From Paramacrobiotus metropolitanus (taxonomy: Eukaryota > Tardigrada > Eutardigrada > Parachela > Macrobiotidae), in assembly GCF_019649055.1 (NCBI RefSeq), contig NW_026570235.1, positions 248,001 to 312,000 on the forward strand: a stretch of DNA of 64,000 bases, written 5' to 3'. The position numbers were made by a program, and so were the translations under genes. Positions 41,356 to 49,399 of the stretch are shown here, piece by piece; within the stretch, counting starts at the first letter, position 1, and every line of letters begins with the position of its first letter. The notes under the pieces were generated by a model. The model was not told where the DNA came from. It saw only the letters and a program-made list of their open reading frames with translations, and made no database searches.

Positions 41356-42119
41356 CGTCCGTTGGTCGAGAAAGTGTCGAACTCCCGAGAACCAAGTTCG
41401 GTACTTTGTCGTACTCGTTCTCGGTTCTGGGCATCCGCGTCAGCGGGTGCCTCTGGTATCGGGATAGACTTCAGTACGGTCCTAGCCTGTCGTAGTGTAC
41501 CGTCGCGTATCCGTTTCTGATAGTGCTCTATCACGTTATGGAGTGCTAGTTCCTCCAGCAGAGTGCGGTTCGTATCCCGGCAATCGCGGCAGATGTTACG
41601 TGTGGAGTTCGCCGGGTGATCAAGCCGACTAATCCGAGCTTCGTTTCCTACCGTGTCCGATGCCTCTGGTATCGGGATAGACTGCACTACCGTCTTTTCT
41701 TCCGATTGTTCCGGAATTGGAATTGGTGTAAGAATAAAGGTGAACTTCGAATGCAGGTAGTCGCATCCGAGTAGCACTGGGATATCCGCTTCGGTCGGCT
41801 GGACATGAAATGTGTGATGGCTAGTAAAGCCCTGCATTGTTACAGGTGCCGTACAGCAGTGTGACACTACAAAGGCGACTTGTCCGCCCACTCCAAGTAT
41901 TTTGGTGTAATGTCCGAGGGGTTGCATTGTTAAACCGTTCCTCTCGCAAAACCGTTGTTCGATGAGCGAAGTCTCCGCTCCGGTATCTAACATCGCCATT
42001 GTGGGCGTGGATCCGACTTGGATTTCGTGTGTCCAAGCTCGAACTGTTTTCGGTTTCTTATGCGTTCCCTTTTCAAAGGTTACTTCCCGTATCGTTGGTT
42101 TGATGGGAATTAGTGACAC
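41316..42119 (-). CDS. Retroviral-type aspartic protease
   Basis: The frame carries MAMLDTGAETSLIEQRF (residues ~37-53), the active-site DTGA signature of retropepsins, with a following LGVGGQVAF strand and LLGCDYLHSKF, equivalent to the ILG.D helix region. The C-terminal part is linker-like, with repeated SIPIPEA(S/P)D. No ATG is needed if it is made by frameshift from the upstream frame (a GTG sits at the start). It should process the polyproteins of this element. Confidence 0.8.
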   Translation of the reverse strand: MSLIPIKPTIREVTFEKGTHKKPKTVRAWTHEIQVGSTPTMAMLDTGAETSLIEQRFCERNGLTMQPLGHYTKILGVGGQVAFVVSHCCTAPVTMQGFTSHHTFHVQPTEADIPVLLGCDYLHSKFTFILTPIPIPEQSEEKTVVQSIPIPEASDTVGNEARISRLDHPANSTRNICRDCRDTNRTLLEELALHNVIEHYQKRIRDGTLRQARTVLKSIPIPEAPADADAQNRERVRQSTELGSREFDTFSTNGRWKWRSLCNTTER

Positions 42120-43069
42120 CGGTCCGTGGTCGGCTGGCTTTGTGTAAGTTCGACTCCGACTTCACCCGCTTCCTGTACCTCAGGTCGGTTAGCTACTCCG
42201 TCCTCCGGTAATTCGGCGGTTCGGAACCGTTGTGCCTGAGCCAGTATCCGTTCCTCTATTGCGGTGTCTGTTGGCCTCAATTTCGACCACATATAGTCGA
42301 GGTTCAGGAATGTTCGAGAGCTGGCTATCGTTCTGGCTGGTCGCTCTTTTGGCTGGAAGAGGTCCGCTTCTCCTGGCCGAGAGTAAACGGGTGCCTGTGC
42401 TCCCAATGGGACCGTTTCCCATTCTTCGACTTCTCCTTCCGATTCTTCGGTGAGGTCGATGGCTGCCATTGTCGCAGCGTATCTATCCGTTGCGCGTCCG
42501 GATGATACATTGGGGAAGTTTCTGTTGCCCCGGTGCGTGAATCGGCGTCCCGGTCCTCCGCGTCTTGGGCATCGTCTGGCCTGCTCGGTTGAGTTTATCC
42601 TCACCGGCAATCCGGTCCAACTTCCGTGGCCGGGCCGTACTACGTCACTTTGTGTGACGGACGGCGCAGTCGCTTTGTTCGCGCTGCTTAGGTCGGGCAA
42701 TTTCTGCGTTCCGACCTCCGACGTTCCAGCTTCGAGTCGAGGGGCTGGGTCGGTCGCCTCGAGTGCTTGTTGCATCCCGGGCCACGCTTCGACGGTGCCG
42801 TTGTTGGCGTACACGCCGAGCTGAGCGGCTAACTTCCGAGCCGTCTCGGCCTCCTTTGTGGAGGCCGATATCGCCTTTGCGAAATCCTCCTCGGAGCTGT
42901 TTTCGTTCAGTCCGAGTAGTTGGAGGATGGTGGCTACCTGTTGGTAGCCTTCCTCAATCGTCGTGGGGAAGTTCGGTTCGTTCCGGGAAGTAAGCGGCTG
43001 GTTAGTGGGGTTATCCTTGTCCGGTGGTTCGGTCGGATGTTGGAGGTCGAATGAGTCACCGGAGCTCAT
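42110..43069 (-). CDS. Spacer ORF after gag, ATGA-coupled
   Basis: 319 codons from the ATG at 43069-43067, which overlaps the TGA (43066-43068) of the gag frame as ATGA. This geometry is used for stop-restart translation in some retroelements. The product is acidic to neutral with a helical N-terminal third (EEGYQQVATILQLLGLNE) and a second helical stretch (TKEAETARKLAAQLGVY). I see no known domain. Its end overlaps the protease frame near 42115, where a one-base shift would join them. It may be a linker between gag and protease. Confidence 0.5.
   Translation of the reverse strand: MSSGDSFDLQHPTEPPDKDNPTNQPLTSRNEPNFPTTIEEGYQQVATILQLLGLNENSSEEDFAKAISASTKEAETARKLAAQLGVYANNGTVEAWPGMQQALEATDPAPRLEAGTSEVGTQKLPDLSSANKATAPSVTQSDVVRPGHGSWTGLPVRINSTEQARRCPRRGGPGRRFTHRGNRNFPNVSSGRATDRYAATMAAIDLTEESEGEVEEWETVPLGAQAPVYSRPGEADLFQPKERPARTIASSRTFLNLDYMWSKLRPTDTAIEERILAQAQRFRTAELPEDGVANRPEVQEAGEVGVELTQSQPTTDRCH
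42846..42868. repeat. Conserved-loop hairpin, 9-bp stem, TTTGT loop
   Basis: TCGGCCTCC / GGAGGCCGA around TTTGT, perfect. It lies inside the spacer ORF, where it encodes ASTKEAE, not the PTTQV peptide of other hairpins. Confidence 0.9.
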
Positions 43070-43093
43070 CGACCTTGGGCGTTTCCCGGGGAG

Positions 43094-45316
43094 TTACTCC
43101 GAGCCGGCCCATTGTTGGGTGGCGTCGAGTTTAACGACTGGCGTGGCGGCAACGGTTCTCTGTATGCCGGGGAACCTTGTTGGTTCCCACCGCCGTTGTT
43201 GCGGTTTCCGCCATTCCCCTGGCCGGGCGACCGGTTTTGTGTTACCGGGGCTACCCGAGCCTCCTGCCTGTTGGCGTTGGCGCGGCGGCGGCACGACATC
43301 CTTCCAGAAGGGATTAGCCGAGCCGACCGGGCCATTCGTCGAGTATCGGCGGTACCAGTCGTCATACCACCGAAGGTTCGGATTGTTATCCGACCCATAT
43401 ATGCAGCGCGACTCGTCATGGTTGTTGAACATGCAGTGCCTGCATCGGAAGGTCTTGTCCTTCGTCCACTGGAAGAAGGCCGCCTCCATCTTATCGACGT
43501 ACGATGTTCCTTGCCGAGCACCTTGTTGTGCCTGGGGAGGTCGGTTGCCTTGTGGGCCGCCGCCTCCGCCGCGGTTAGGGAAGTTCCCACGGCCGCGATT
43601 CCCGCCGCCGCGTCCTTTTCCGCGACCATAACCTCCGCCGCCGTATCCTTGTGGAGGATACTGTCCGTATGCGGAGTACCCCTGGTTGGAGTTCTGTCCG
43701 TAGCCAAAACCTGTGTTGTTTTGGTTACCGCCCGAGCTATAACCTGGGCCGCCGTAGTTGTTAACGGGGGCTCCAACTCCAGGTGCCGGGGGATTCAGGT
43801 TCGCTGCTACCGCGCCTGCCCACGTCTGTTGCTGGACTGGTGCTTGTTGCACCGGTGGCGTCGGAGCCGGACTTAGTTGTCCGTACTGTGCCGTTGGAGT
43901 TTGGTATCCCGGCATCATGTGGGGCTGATATCCGGTCTGTTGCGGTATCGCCGGAGGTGGAGTCGGGACAGGTGCAGGTGTTGCTGCCCGGACTCTAGCG
44001 TAGTCGCTGTCACGCGACTTGCGTACCTCGTACATTTCTTTGCCGTTGACGAAGTCCCGCAGGTAGTCACGGAACTCGATCGGCGTCGCCGGCATCCTGA
44101 TTTCCAGGGCCGCCCGCAGTTGGGGCTCGTGGACGTTCTCCTTAAGGTGGTACAGTATGATTTGGTCTGTGACCGTCGGGACTTGGGACTTCATGAACAT
44201 CATTGCGTCGTAGTATTGTTCCGGCGTTTCTTCGCCGAAACGGAATATCCGTTTGTTAATTCTGGATATCATGTTCACTTCTTTATTTTTGTCCGCAAAT
44301 CTCTGCTCGAATTTGGTCAGCCATAAGTTGACTGGCCATCCGCCGAGTGGTTCTCCGGCGGCTTCGAGGGTATGCCATTCTTTCGCTTGGCCGTCCAGTT
44401 CGGCTATCAAGTCGGACATGAAGGTCTGATCGTCTTCATACCATCGTTGGGCTTGACGATACAGGCTTCGGATCTGCTTGAGCCACCCATGAAGTTTGGT
44501 GTGGTCCCCATCGAACGGTGGTAAGGGTTGCCGACGTCCGTGGGCTATTGCTCGTACCAAAGCAACGTGTGCTGGATTTTGTTCCAAGGGATTTGGGTGT
44601 GCCACCGGCGCAGCTTGTTGTGCAGCCGGGGCGGGTGGTGGCTGGACGTATGGCGTGTGACCTTGTTGGTCTTCGTACGCCTCCTGTTGGTAGGCATCGT
44701 CATCATGGCCTTCGTATCCGTCCTGTTGCGGATGTCGAGCCTGAGCCTGGTCTGCATGACGAGGCTGTTGCGGCTGTCCTCCATACTGTTGTGGAGGGGC
44801 GCTCGAGTCTGTCTCGGCGCCTGCGGGTAGAATCCACTTGGCTGGTCGTAGACTCTTCCGTACCGGTCGGGCTGTGTTCCCTGAGCCGGCATCCGACTTT
44901 GTGTAGGTCGGTTTGGGGCCTCCGACCTTGTTGGTCGGAGCTATCTTCTCCGTTTCGTCCGTCCTGCTGCTGGTCAGTCGTGTTGAATGACCGAGCTCGC
45001 CCGCGTTCAAAGTCGAACTGCGGGTTCTGGCGGAGCAAGTTCGGGTTGGAATTCGTCCGTGGCGGGCGGTATGCCTCCGTGCCAGGTCTTGGTGGCTGGA
45101 TTGGGAGACGTGAGGAGTCTGTTGTCCGATCTCCTCTGGCATTAGGTACCGGCGCGTACATTGTTGTGCGCGTCGCGTACGAGGTGCTGGTATACGCACC
45201 AGCCGACATCGTTGTCGCCACGTTCGTCGTTGGCACTCGTGGTGCCGCGGTCGACGTGTTGTGTTCCGGTTCCGGAGCACTCGGTACTGCTGGTGGTTGT
45301 GGGATTGTTCCCACAC
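43094..45316 (-). CDS. gag: Gag capsid and CCHC nucleocapsid
   Basis: The likely coding part starts near 45000 (before that the frame looks wrong). A Gln/Pro-rich stretch precedes a capsid-like helical domain at ~44000-44600 (PPFDGDHTKLHGWLKQI, WLTKFEQRFADK, EETPEQYYDAMM), the pattern of Ty3/gypsy retrotransposon gag. A Gly/Arg/Asn-rich segment and a zinc knuckle follow, with CX2CX4HX4C spacing (CRHCMFNNHDESRC, ~43401-43446). After the knuckle, the frame ending at 43066 reads more naturally (GNRNNGGGNQQGS) than the one ending at 43094. That implies a frameshift near 43250. The product should bind genomic RNA and form the particle. Confidence 0.8.
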   Translation of the reverse strand: MWEQSHNHQQYRVLRNRNTTRRPRHHECQRRTWRQRCRLVRIPAPRTRRAQQCTRRYLMPEEIGQQTPHVSQSSHQDLARRHTARHGRIPTRTCSARTRSSTLNAGELGHSTRLTSSRTDETEKIAPTNKVGGPKPTYTKSDAGSGNTARPVRKSLRPAKWILPAGAETDSSAPPQQYGGQPQQPRHADQAQARHPQQDGYEGHDDDAYQQEAYEDQQGHTPYVQPPPAPAAQQAAPVAHPNPLEQNPAHVALVRAIAHGRRQPLPPFDGDHTKLHGWLKQIRSLYRQAQRWYEDDQTFMSDLIAELDGQAKEWHTLEAAGEPLGGWPVNLWLTKFEQRFADKNKEVNMISRINKRIFRFGEETPEQYYDAMMFMKSQVPTVTDQIILYHLKENVHEPQLRAALEIRMPATPIEFRDYLRDFVNGKEMYEVRKSRDSDYARVRAATPAPVPTPPPAIPQQTGYQPHMMPGYQTPTAQYGQLSPAPTPPVQQAPVQQQTWAGAVAANLNPPAPGVGAPVNNYGGPGYSSGGNQNNTGFGYGQNSNQGYSAYGQYPPQGYGGGGYGRGKGRGGGNRGRGNFPNRGGGGGPQGNRPPQAQQGARQGTSYVDKMEAAFFQWTKDKTFRCRHCMFNNHDESRCIYGSDNNPNLRWYDDWYRRYSTNGPVGSANPFWKDVVPPPRQRQQAGGSGSPGNTKPVARPGEWRKPQQRRWEPTRFPGIQRTVAATPVVKLDATQQWAGSE

Positions 45317-47651
45317 TCGGGTCGGTTGTTACGACTCCGACGAAGTAGGAGGTATTGTTCTCCTTCTTCACCATTTCCTGGGTCGGGTTAATTCCCCACA
45401 GGATGTCACTGATTGTTCGTGACGGCTGTTGATCCTGTGCCATGGACGTTCGATATGAGGGAGGTTCAACCCGACTATGTTCTTGGTATGGGGGAAGTTC
45501 GACCTGGCTTTGTTCCAGGTGTTTCTTTTCTTCCCGCAGACACCGTGTTTCCGTGTCCATTTCGTCCATTTGCCTCATCATTTCCGTGAGGTTACGGGCG
45601 GCTTGTTCGCCGAAGTCGTACAGTTCGACTTCACGGGCCTCCAGGTAAAGGATGCGACTGTGTTGCGCCTCGTTTACCTTTTGGGCCTCGTTCAGGTTGT
45701 ACTCAAGTTGAGCTCGGAGTTTCTGTTCTTCCTTGAGGACTTGATTCAGTCCATAGACCTGGTCGGTTAGCTGGGCGTTTGCTTCCACCAGGTCGACGTC
45801 GGCTGTCCTTTGGTTAGGAAAGCCCATGTCCCGAGCGTTCGCGTCGATGAACCGACGTCCCATCCTGGTGAACAGGAGTTCCATCTCCGACTCGAGTTCG
45901 TCGATTCGTTGTGTGAGGCGGTCGATCTCGTTATCGGCCTTTTTGAGTTCGGCAGTATATCTATCGACTTCGTTGCGATAGACCTCGGCTTCCTCGTTGG
46001 CCTGGTTAAGTTGTTGGTGGAACGCTCCTGCTGCCTGTTCAGACTCGACCAATGCCGTTTGTACGTCGGCCAGTTCTTTCTGTGCGTCTTCAAGCGCTTT
46101 GTTCGCTTCGTCAAGCTCCTTCTTGATTTCGAAGACGGCTGCAGTTGACCGTTCCAGTCTGCCAGTTAGTATTGCGACTTGGTCATCTTCGTAACGACAC
46201 GGTAGGTCGGCTCGCTTCAATATGGCGGTTAGCCGATCAATCTCCTTTTGTTGGAGGGCGATGCCTTTGTTGGCGTCGGCCATTTCGCGTTCCCATTTGC
46301 TTCGTTCGAGCCGATGGGTGTCTTCCGAGTTTCGGAGCGATTTTCCCGCAGAGTCAACGATTTTGTCTGCCAAAGCGATCTGGGTGACCAATCTACGGCA
46401 TCTCGAGCGGAGTAGGTCGACATCTACGATACTTTCGGGCGGTGTTGCCGCTACCCACTTCTTGGCCGTTTGTCCGAGTGCACTGGCTTGGTGAGTAAAG
46501 TCGTTCTTGTTGGACTTCGGTGACGTCGCAAAGAATCCGTCCGCACTACTCGGCCTTGACGCGGTTGTTGCGTCGAAGACTTCATTTGTTGGTGACGGAG
46601 TGCTGCCAAGTTCGCCTACTTCGAACATTGGTAGTGACGATCTAAGCGTCGGGTCGACAGGTCGACTTTGTGTCGCCTTCACCGTTTGTTGAGCTTCAGT
46701 TACTCGAGTCGACTCGCTTCCTGTTGGCGAAAGTCGGCTCAACGGTGAGATGACCCTTTCATTGGGTGCTGGTATGCTGCTCGGCGATCCGATTGAGCGA
46801 GGGCCGCTTCGTGGCGGTATCTCGGAATCTTCCGTTCCACTTGGTGGTTTAGTTGATTGGACGGCTGCATCCGACTTTGCGTCGGTTAGTTGCCGTTCCA
46901 GGCTAGTCGGTTGCTTGTTGCCGACTTCCTTCTGTGGATCCGCCGTGGTCGGTTCGGACTGACCGACCTTGACACTTGGTGAAATCCTTCCGACCTGTGT
47001 GGTCGGTTGGACACTGCCGACTTCTGTTGTCGGCTTTTCCATTCCGGTCGAGGTCGGTTGTTCGACCTCCCGGGTTTGTGGTAGGTCGGCTTGCTGTTGG
47101 CCGACTTCCTTTGCCGAAGGTTGGTCGACCATTTGTTGGTCGGCCACCGTAGTTGGTTGTTGTTCACCGACTTGCTTAGTCGGAGATTTTCGCTCGGCCT
47201 GTGTGATCGGCGATTTCCTTCCGACTTGGTTAGTCGGAACGTCCATGTTGGGCGAATGCCGTCCGAGCTCGGTTGTCTTTGTGACTACCGAGCCCTGAGC
47301 TCTGTGTGAGCTCGACTCCAGGTCGGTATGAGACAATATGGTCTCAGCTTGCAGCTGTTCCACATCCCCTTTGGTCGGGTAGGACGGGGCTGCTGTGTCG
47401 GCTGGGGCTTCCAGGAATGTTTTATCCCGGGCGTCCTCGAAACTGTCATCCGAAGTTGGATTCGAGTCGGCAAGGAGGATCCGCTCGTTGCGCTTCTCCC
47501 TTGCTTCGGCCGACTTAGTCGAGTCGGTGGAGGACGGCTGACTTTTATCTTGACCGGCGTACCGAAGTGAGTACTTCCCGGTCATGTTCGCGCGCCGAGA
47601 ATAGTCCGTGTTGAACTTTCTCGCGTACTGATCTTCTCGGGGATTCGACAT
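44703..47651 (-). CDS. gag: Gag N-terminal region: repeat linkers and long coiled coil
   Basis: From the ATG at 47651 (MSNPREDQYARK; the upstream in-frame triplet is TTG) an open frame of about 980 codons runs leftward. Residues ~110-240 contain repeated linkers of the type QPTTQVGR/KPTTEVGS. Roughly 46400-45550 encodes a long heptad-rich coiled coil with many Glu/Lys/Leu. The tail (DRTTDSSRLPIQPP) is Pro-rich. Near 44930-45000 the likely true frame passes to the next segment, where APTNKVGGPKPTY continues; the last ~75 codons here look out of frame. A coiled-coil extension before the capsid is unusual for gypsy gag. Assignment as gag rests on position just before the capsid. Confidence 0.65.
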   Translation of the reverse strand: MSNPREDQYARKFNTDYSRRANMTGKYSLRYAGQDKSQPSSTDSTKSAEAREKRNERILLADSNPTSDDSFEDARDKTFLEAPADTAAPSYPTKGDVEQLQAETILSHTDLESSSHRAQGSVVTKTTELGRHSPNMDVPTNQVGRKSPITQAERKSPTKQVGEQQPTTVADQQMVDQPSAKEVGQQQADLPQTREVEQPTSTGMEKPTTEVGSVQPTTQVGRISPSVKVGQSEPTTADPQKEVGNKQPTSLERQLTDAKSDAAVQSTKPPSGTEDSEIPPRSGPRSIGSPSSIPAPNERVISPLSRLSPTGSESTRVTEAQQTVKATQSRPVDPTLRSSLPMFEVGELGSTPSPTNEVFDATTASRPSSADGFFATSPKSNKNDFTHQASALGQTAKKWVAATPPESIVDVDLLRSRCRRLVTQIALADKIVDSAGKSLRNSEDTHRLERSKWEREMADANKGIALQQKEIDRLTAILKRADLPCRYEDDQVAILTGRLERSTAAVFEIKKELDEANKALEDAQKELADVQTALVESEQAAGAFHQQLNQANEEAEVYRNEVDRYTAELKKADNEIDRLTQRIDELESEMELLFTRMGRRFIDANARDMGFPNQRTADVDLVEANAQLTDQVYGLNQVLKEEQKLRAQLEYNLNEAQKVNEAQHSRILYLEAREVELYDFGEQAARNLTEMMRQMDEMDTETRCLREEKKHLEQSQVELPPYQEHSRVEPPSYRTSMAQDQQPSRTISDILWGINPTQEMVKKENNTSYFVGVVTTDPSVGTIPQPPAVPSAPEPEHNTSTAAPRVPTTNVATTMSAGAYTSTSYATRTTMYAPVPNARGDRTTDSSRLPIQPPRPGTEAYRPPRTNSNPNLLRQNPQFDFERGRARSFNTTDQQQDGRNGEDSSDQQGRRPQTDLHKVGCRLREHSPTGTEESTTSQVDSTRRRRDRLERPSTTVWRTAATASSCRPGSGSTSATGRIRRP
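44921..44939. repeat. Conserved-loop hairpin, 7-bp stem, TTGTT loop
   Basis: TCCGACC / GGTCGGA around TTGTT, perfect; encodes APTNKVGG in gag. A sister at 43170-43188 has GGGAACC / GGTTCCC arms with the same loop, and another at 43837-43855 has CTGGTGC / GCACCGG with one T-G pair. Confidence 0.9.
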
Positions 47652-48949
47652 TGTTGTCAAGTCAGGTCGGCTCTGGTGGAGCCTTAAAGGTTTAATCAGT
47701 TAGAAAGAGAAAGTCGAACAATCTTCTGTGTGAAGATGTTCGGCAAAATCGGAAAATGTCTTTTTGTTCAGGAACTTCCAAGGGTCAAGATCGTCCGGTG
47801 AGATGTTGTTGTTGTTGTTGATGTGTCTGTTGGTGACTCAGTACACAGGGTATTAGTATACAGTACTATGGTACAGTACAGTACGTAATAGTAGTACAGT
47901 GTAGTACGTCCTATATTACTGTGCTGACCAGTGTGACGTAACAGGTTAAGTGGTCTTGCACTTCTGCCTACGTCACAGAATGCGAGCCGCGTGCAAAATT
48001 TGCAAAAAAACGATGAATCACGCCTATGTTAAGCTATGGGAACTTTCCCCTGCACGCTGATTGGCTGCCTCTTAAGTACTGATAAGCGGTCGTTATGACG
48101 TCACAAGGAAGTTCGAGAATTTTCGCGCTATTTCCCGTTAGAAAAACAAATTATTTTTGCTCGGCTAGAAGGTCGATCTAGCTCGGATTTTGAAGTTTTT
48201 AACCGTTAGAAATTAATTTTAATAATTAAGAAGATTTTCTGGTGGTCGAAACACCGTTAGAAATCAAAATAAAGAGAATTTCCGACCTGTTGCCGGTTAG
48301 CCTTTGTCTAACTGTCTAGACAGGTTCGTTGACCTAGCAGGTCGGTTCTCGACCAAAAGCAAAATTCCGAGTCGGTTTCTCCGTCGAAAATTACTTTTTA
48401 ACCGTTAGAAATTTAAATCCTACGGATAGAAGTAGTTTTCTACCGTTATAAAATGAAATGCCGACCTAGTTTCGGCTAAAATCGACCTATAACCGTGACT
48501 TTACCAGTGTCGGTGTCGGTGTCGGTTCCGGTCGATTTCCTCCGTCCGAGGTCGGAAATCCGTCGTTTCCGTGCTGAAATCCGCGAGTAAAGTTGCGGGT
48601 CGCTGTTCAAAGCGAAGGTCCCCGTATTATTGGAGTAATCCTATCGCGCTGCAGACTCTCGTTCGAGTCTGATCCGTCAGTTGGGAGAAGAAAATGTCCG
48701 TACGTTCGGGAAACTGAGATTCCGCTCTTCAATGTGGAAGAGACCAAGGAACTGTGCTCACCAGCTGGGTAGGAATCACTTCAGTGATCCCCGTTTTCCT
48801 CAGCTGTAAGACGATGCGACCGTTCTGATCGACAGTCAGTGCAGAGATTGCTTCAGCAATCGGTCTGACAGTGACTGAAAAGGTTTCCAGACAGGTTCTC
48901 CGTGAATGAAGCCTTCACCGTCTCCTCAAAGGGTCCGTTGAAGGAAAAC
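47652..48949 (-). other. 5' leader with hairpins and a repeated decamer
   Basis: About 1.3 kb without a long ORF. CCGTTAGAAA (plus strand) occurs at 48135, 48203, 48254 and 48402, with a variant at 48443. Hairpins: 48652-48671 (7-bp stem), 48725-48742 (6 bp, AATGTG loop), 48775-48788 (5 bp, TTCA), 48846-48861 (6 bp, TTCA). A GTCGGT tandem repeat lies near 48507-48528, a GTAC-rich run near 47860-47910 and a short GTT repeat near 47806-47820. It is a candidate packaging/translation leader. Confidence 0.6.
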
Positions 48950-48967
48950 CAAACGATTCTGCTACCA
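48950..48967 (-). other. Primer binding site
   Basis: The minus strand directly after the right LTR reads TGGTAGCAGAATCG, beginning with the TGG complementary to a tRNA CCA end and abutting the LTR. The tRNA 3' end implied is CGATTCTGCTACCA; I do not assign the tRNA species. This site fixes the orientation of the element as minus. Confidence 0.7.
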
Positions 48968-49399
48968 TGTAACAGGCAAGCGCGAGGAGATCACGAGTGA
49001 TGCTTTATTGACAAATAAAGGGAGCAATGCTGCGTAATAGCAGGAAAGCAAGAACAAAGCACTGATGGCTAAACAAGCAAGTGGATGCTAGAAGAGCTCT
49101 TGAGCGTTCGTCAAGGCGTGAAAGAAGCAACTGGCGGCAAGCACGTGCTGTGTGCCATCAGCTGTGTGATGATGCGCAGACTGGACTCAATCCAACGCGA
49201 GCGTACGCTGAGTCATACAGCGAGAGAGGGACGAGAGAGCAAGTATGCTCAGTGTGTGCGCCGCATATATCCGCTTCAGCGGATATGAGTGCAGTGCAGC
49301 AGCACACGTACGTACAGCGAGAGAGGCGATATGGCAAGCATGAGTGCAGTACGTCCATGGTGGGCCGTATGCACCAGGCGCAGTCATGTGCCTCTGACA
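48968..49399 (-). repeat. LTR, right copy (5' LTR of the element)
   Basis: Same length and termini as the left copy (offset 29,443). It contains the same TTCA-loop hairpin at 49267-49286 and the same AATAAA region near 49004. In this orientation it should carry the promoter. The 5'-most 288 bp (U3 side) is identical to the other LTR and the 3' 144 bp is not. Confidence 0.93.

Larger units (their letters stand above)
19525..49399 (-). mobile_element. Giant (29.9-kb) Ty3/gypsy LTR retrotransposon with ~12 kb of extra ORFs
   Basis: Two 432-bp LTRs (TG...CA ends) enclose, on the minus strand, PBS, leader, gag, protease, reverse transcriptase, RNase H and integrase in the Ty3/gypsy order. Integrase is followed by a second long coding region (35318 down to about 23520) not found in ordinary gypsy elements. 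Typical elements are 5-10 kb. The coding frame is interrupted by many small frameshifts but few stops. No target-site duplication is visible, and no clear polypurine tract precedes the left LTR. Local composition differs from the AT-rich flanks, with GGTCGG/CCGACC strings very common. Similar-LTR age arguments are complicated because divergence is confined to one third of the LTR. Confidence 0.9.

Noticed and set aside
19525-49399. The element as a Maverick/Polinton or a captured large DNA virus
   Set aside because: Size and the KilA-N-like domain hint at it, but there is no DNA polymerase B, packaging ATPase or long terminal inverted repeat. Direct LTRs, a PBS and a Ty3-order pol identify an LTR retrotransposon.
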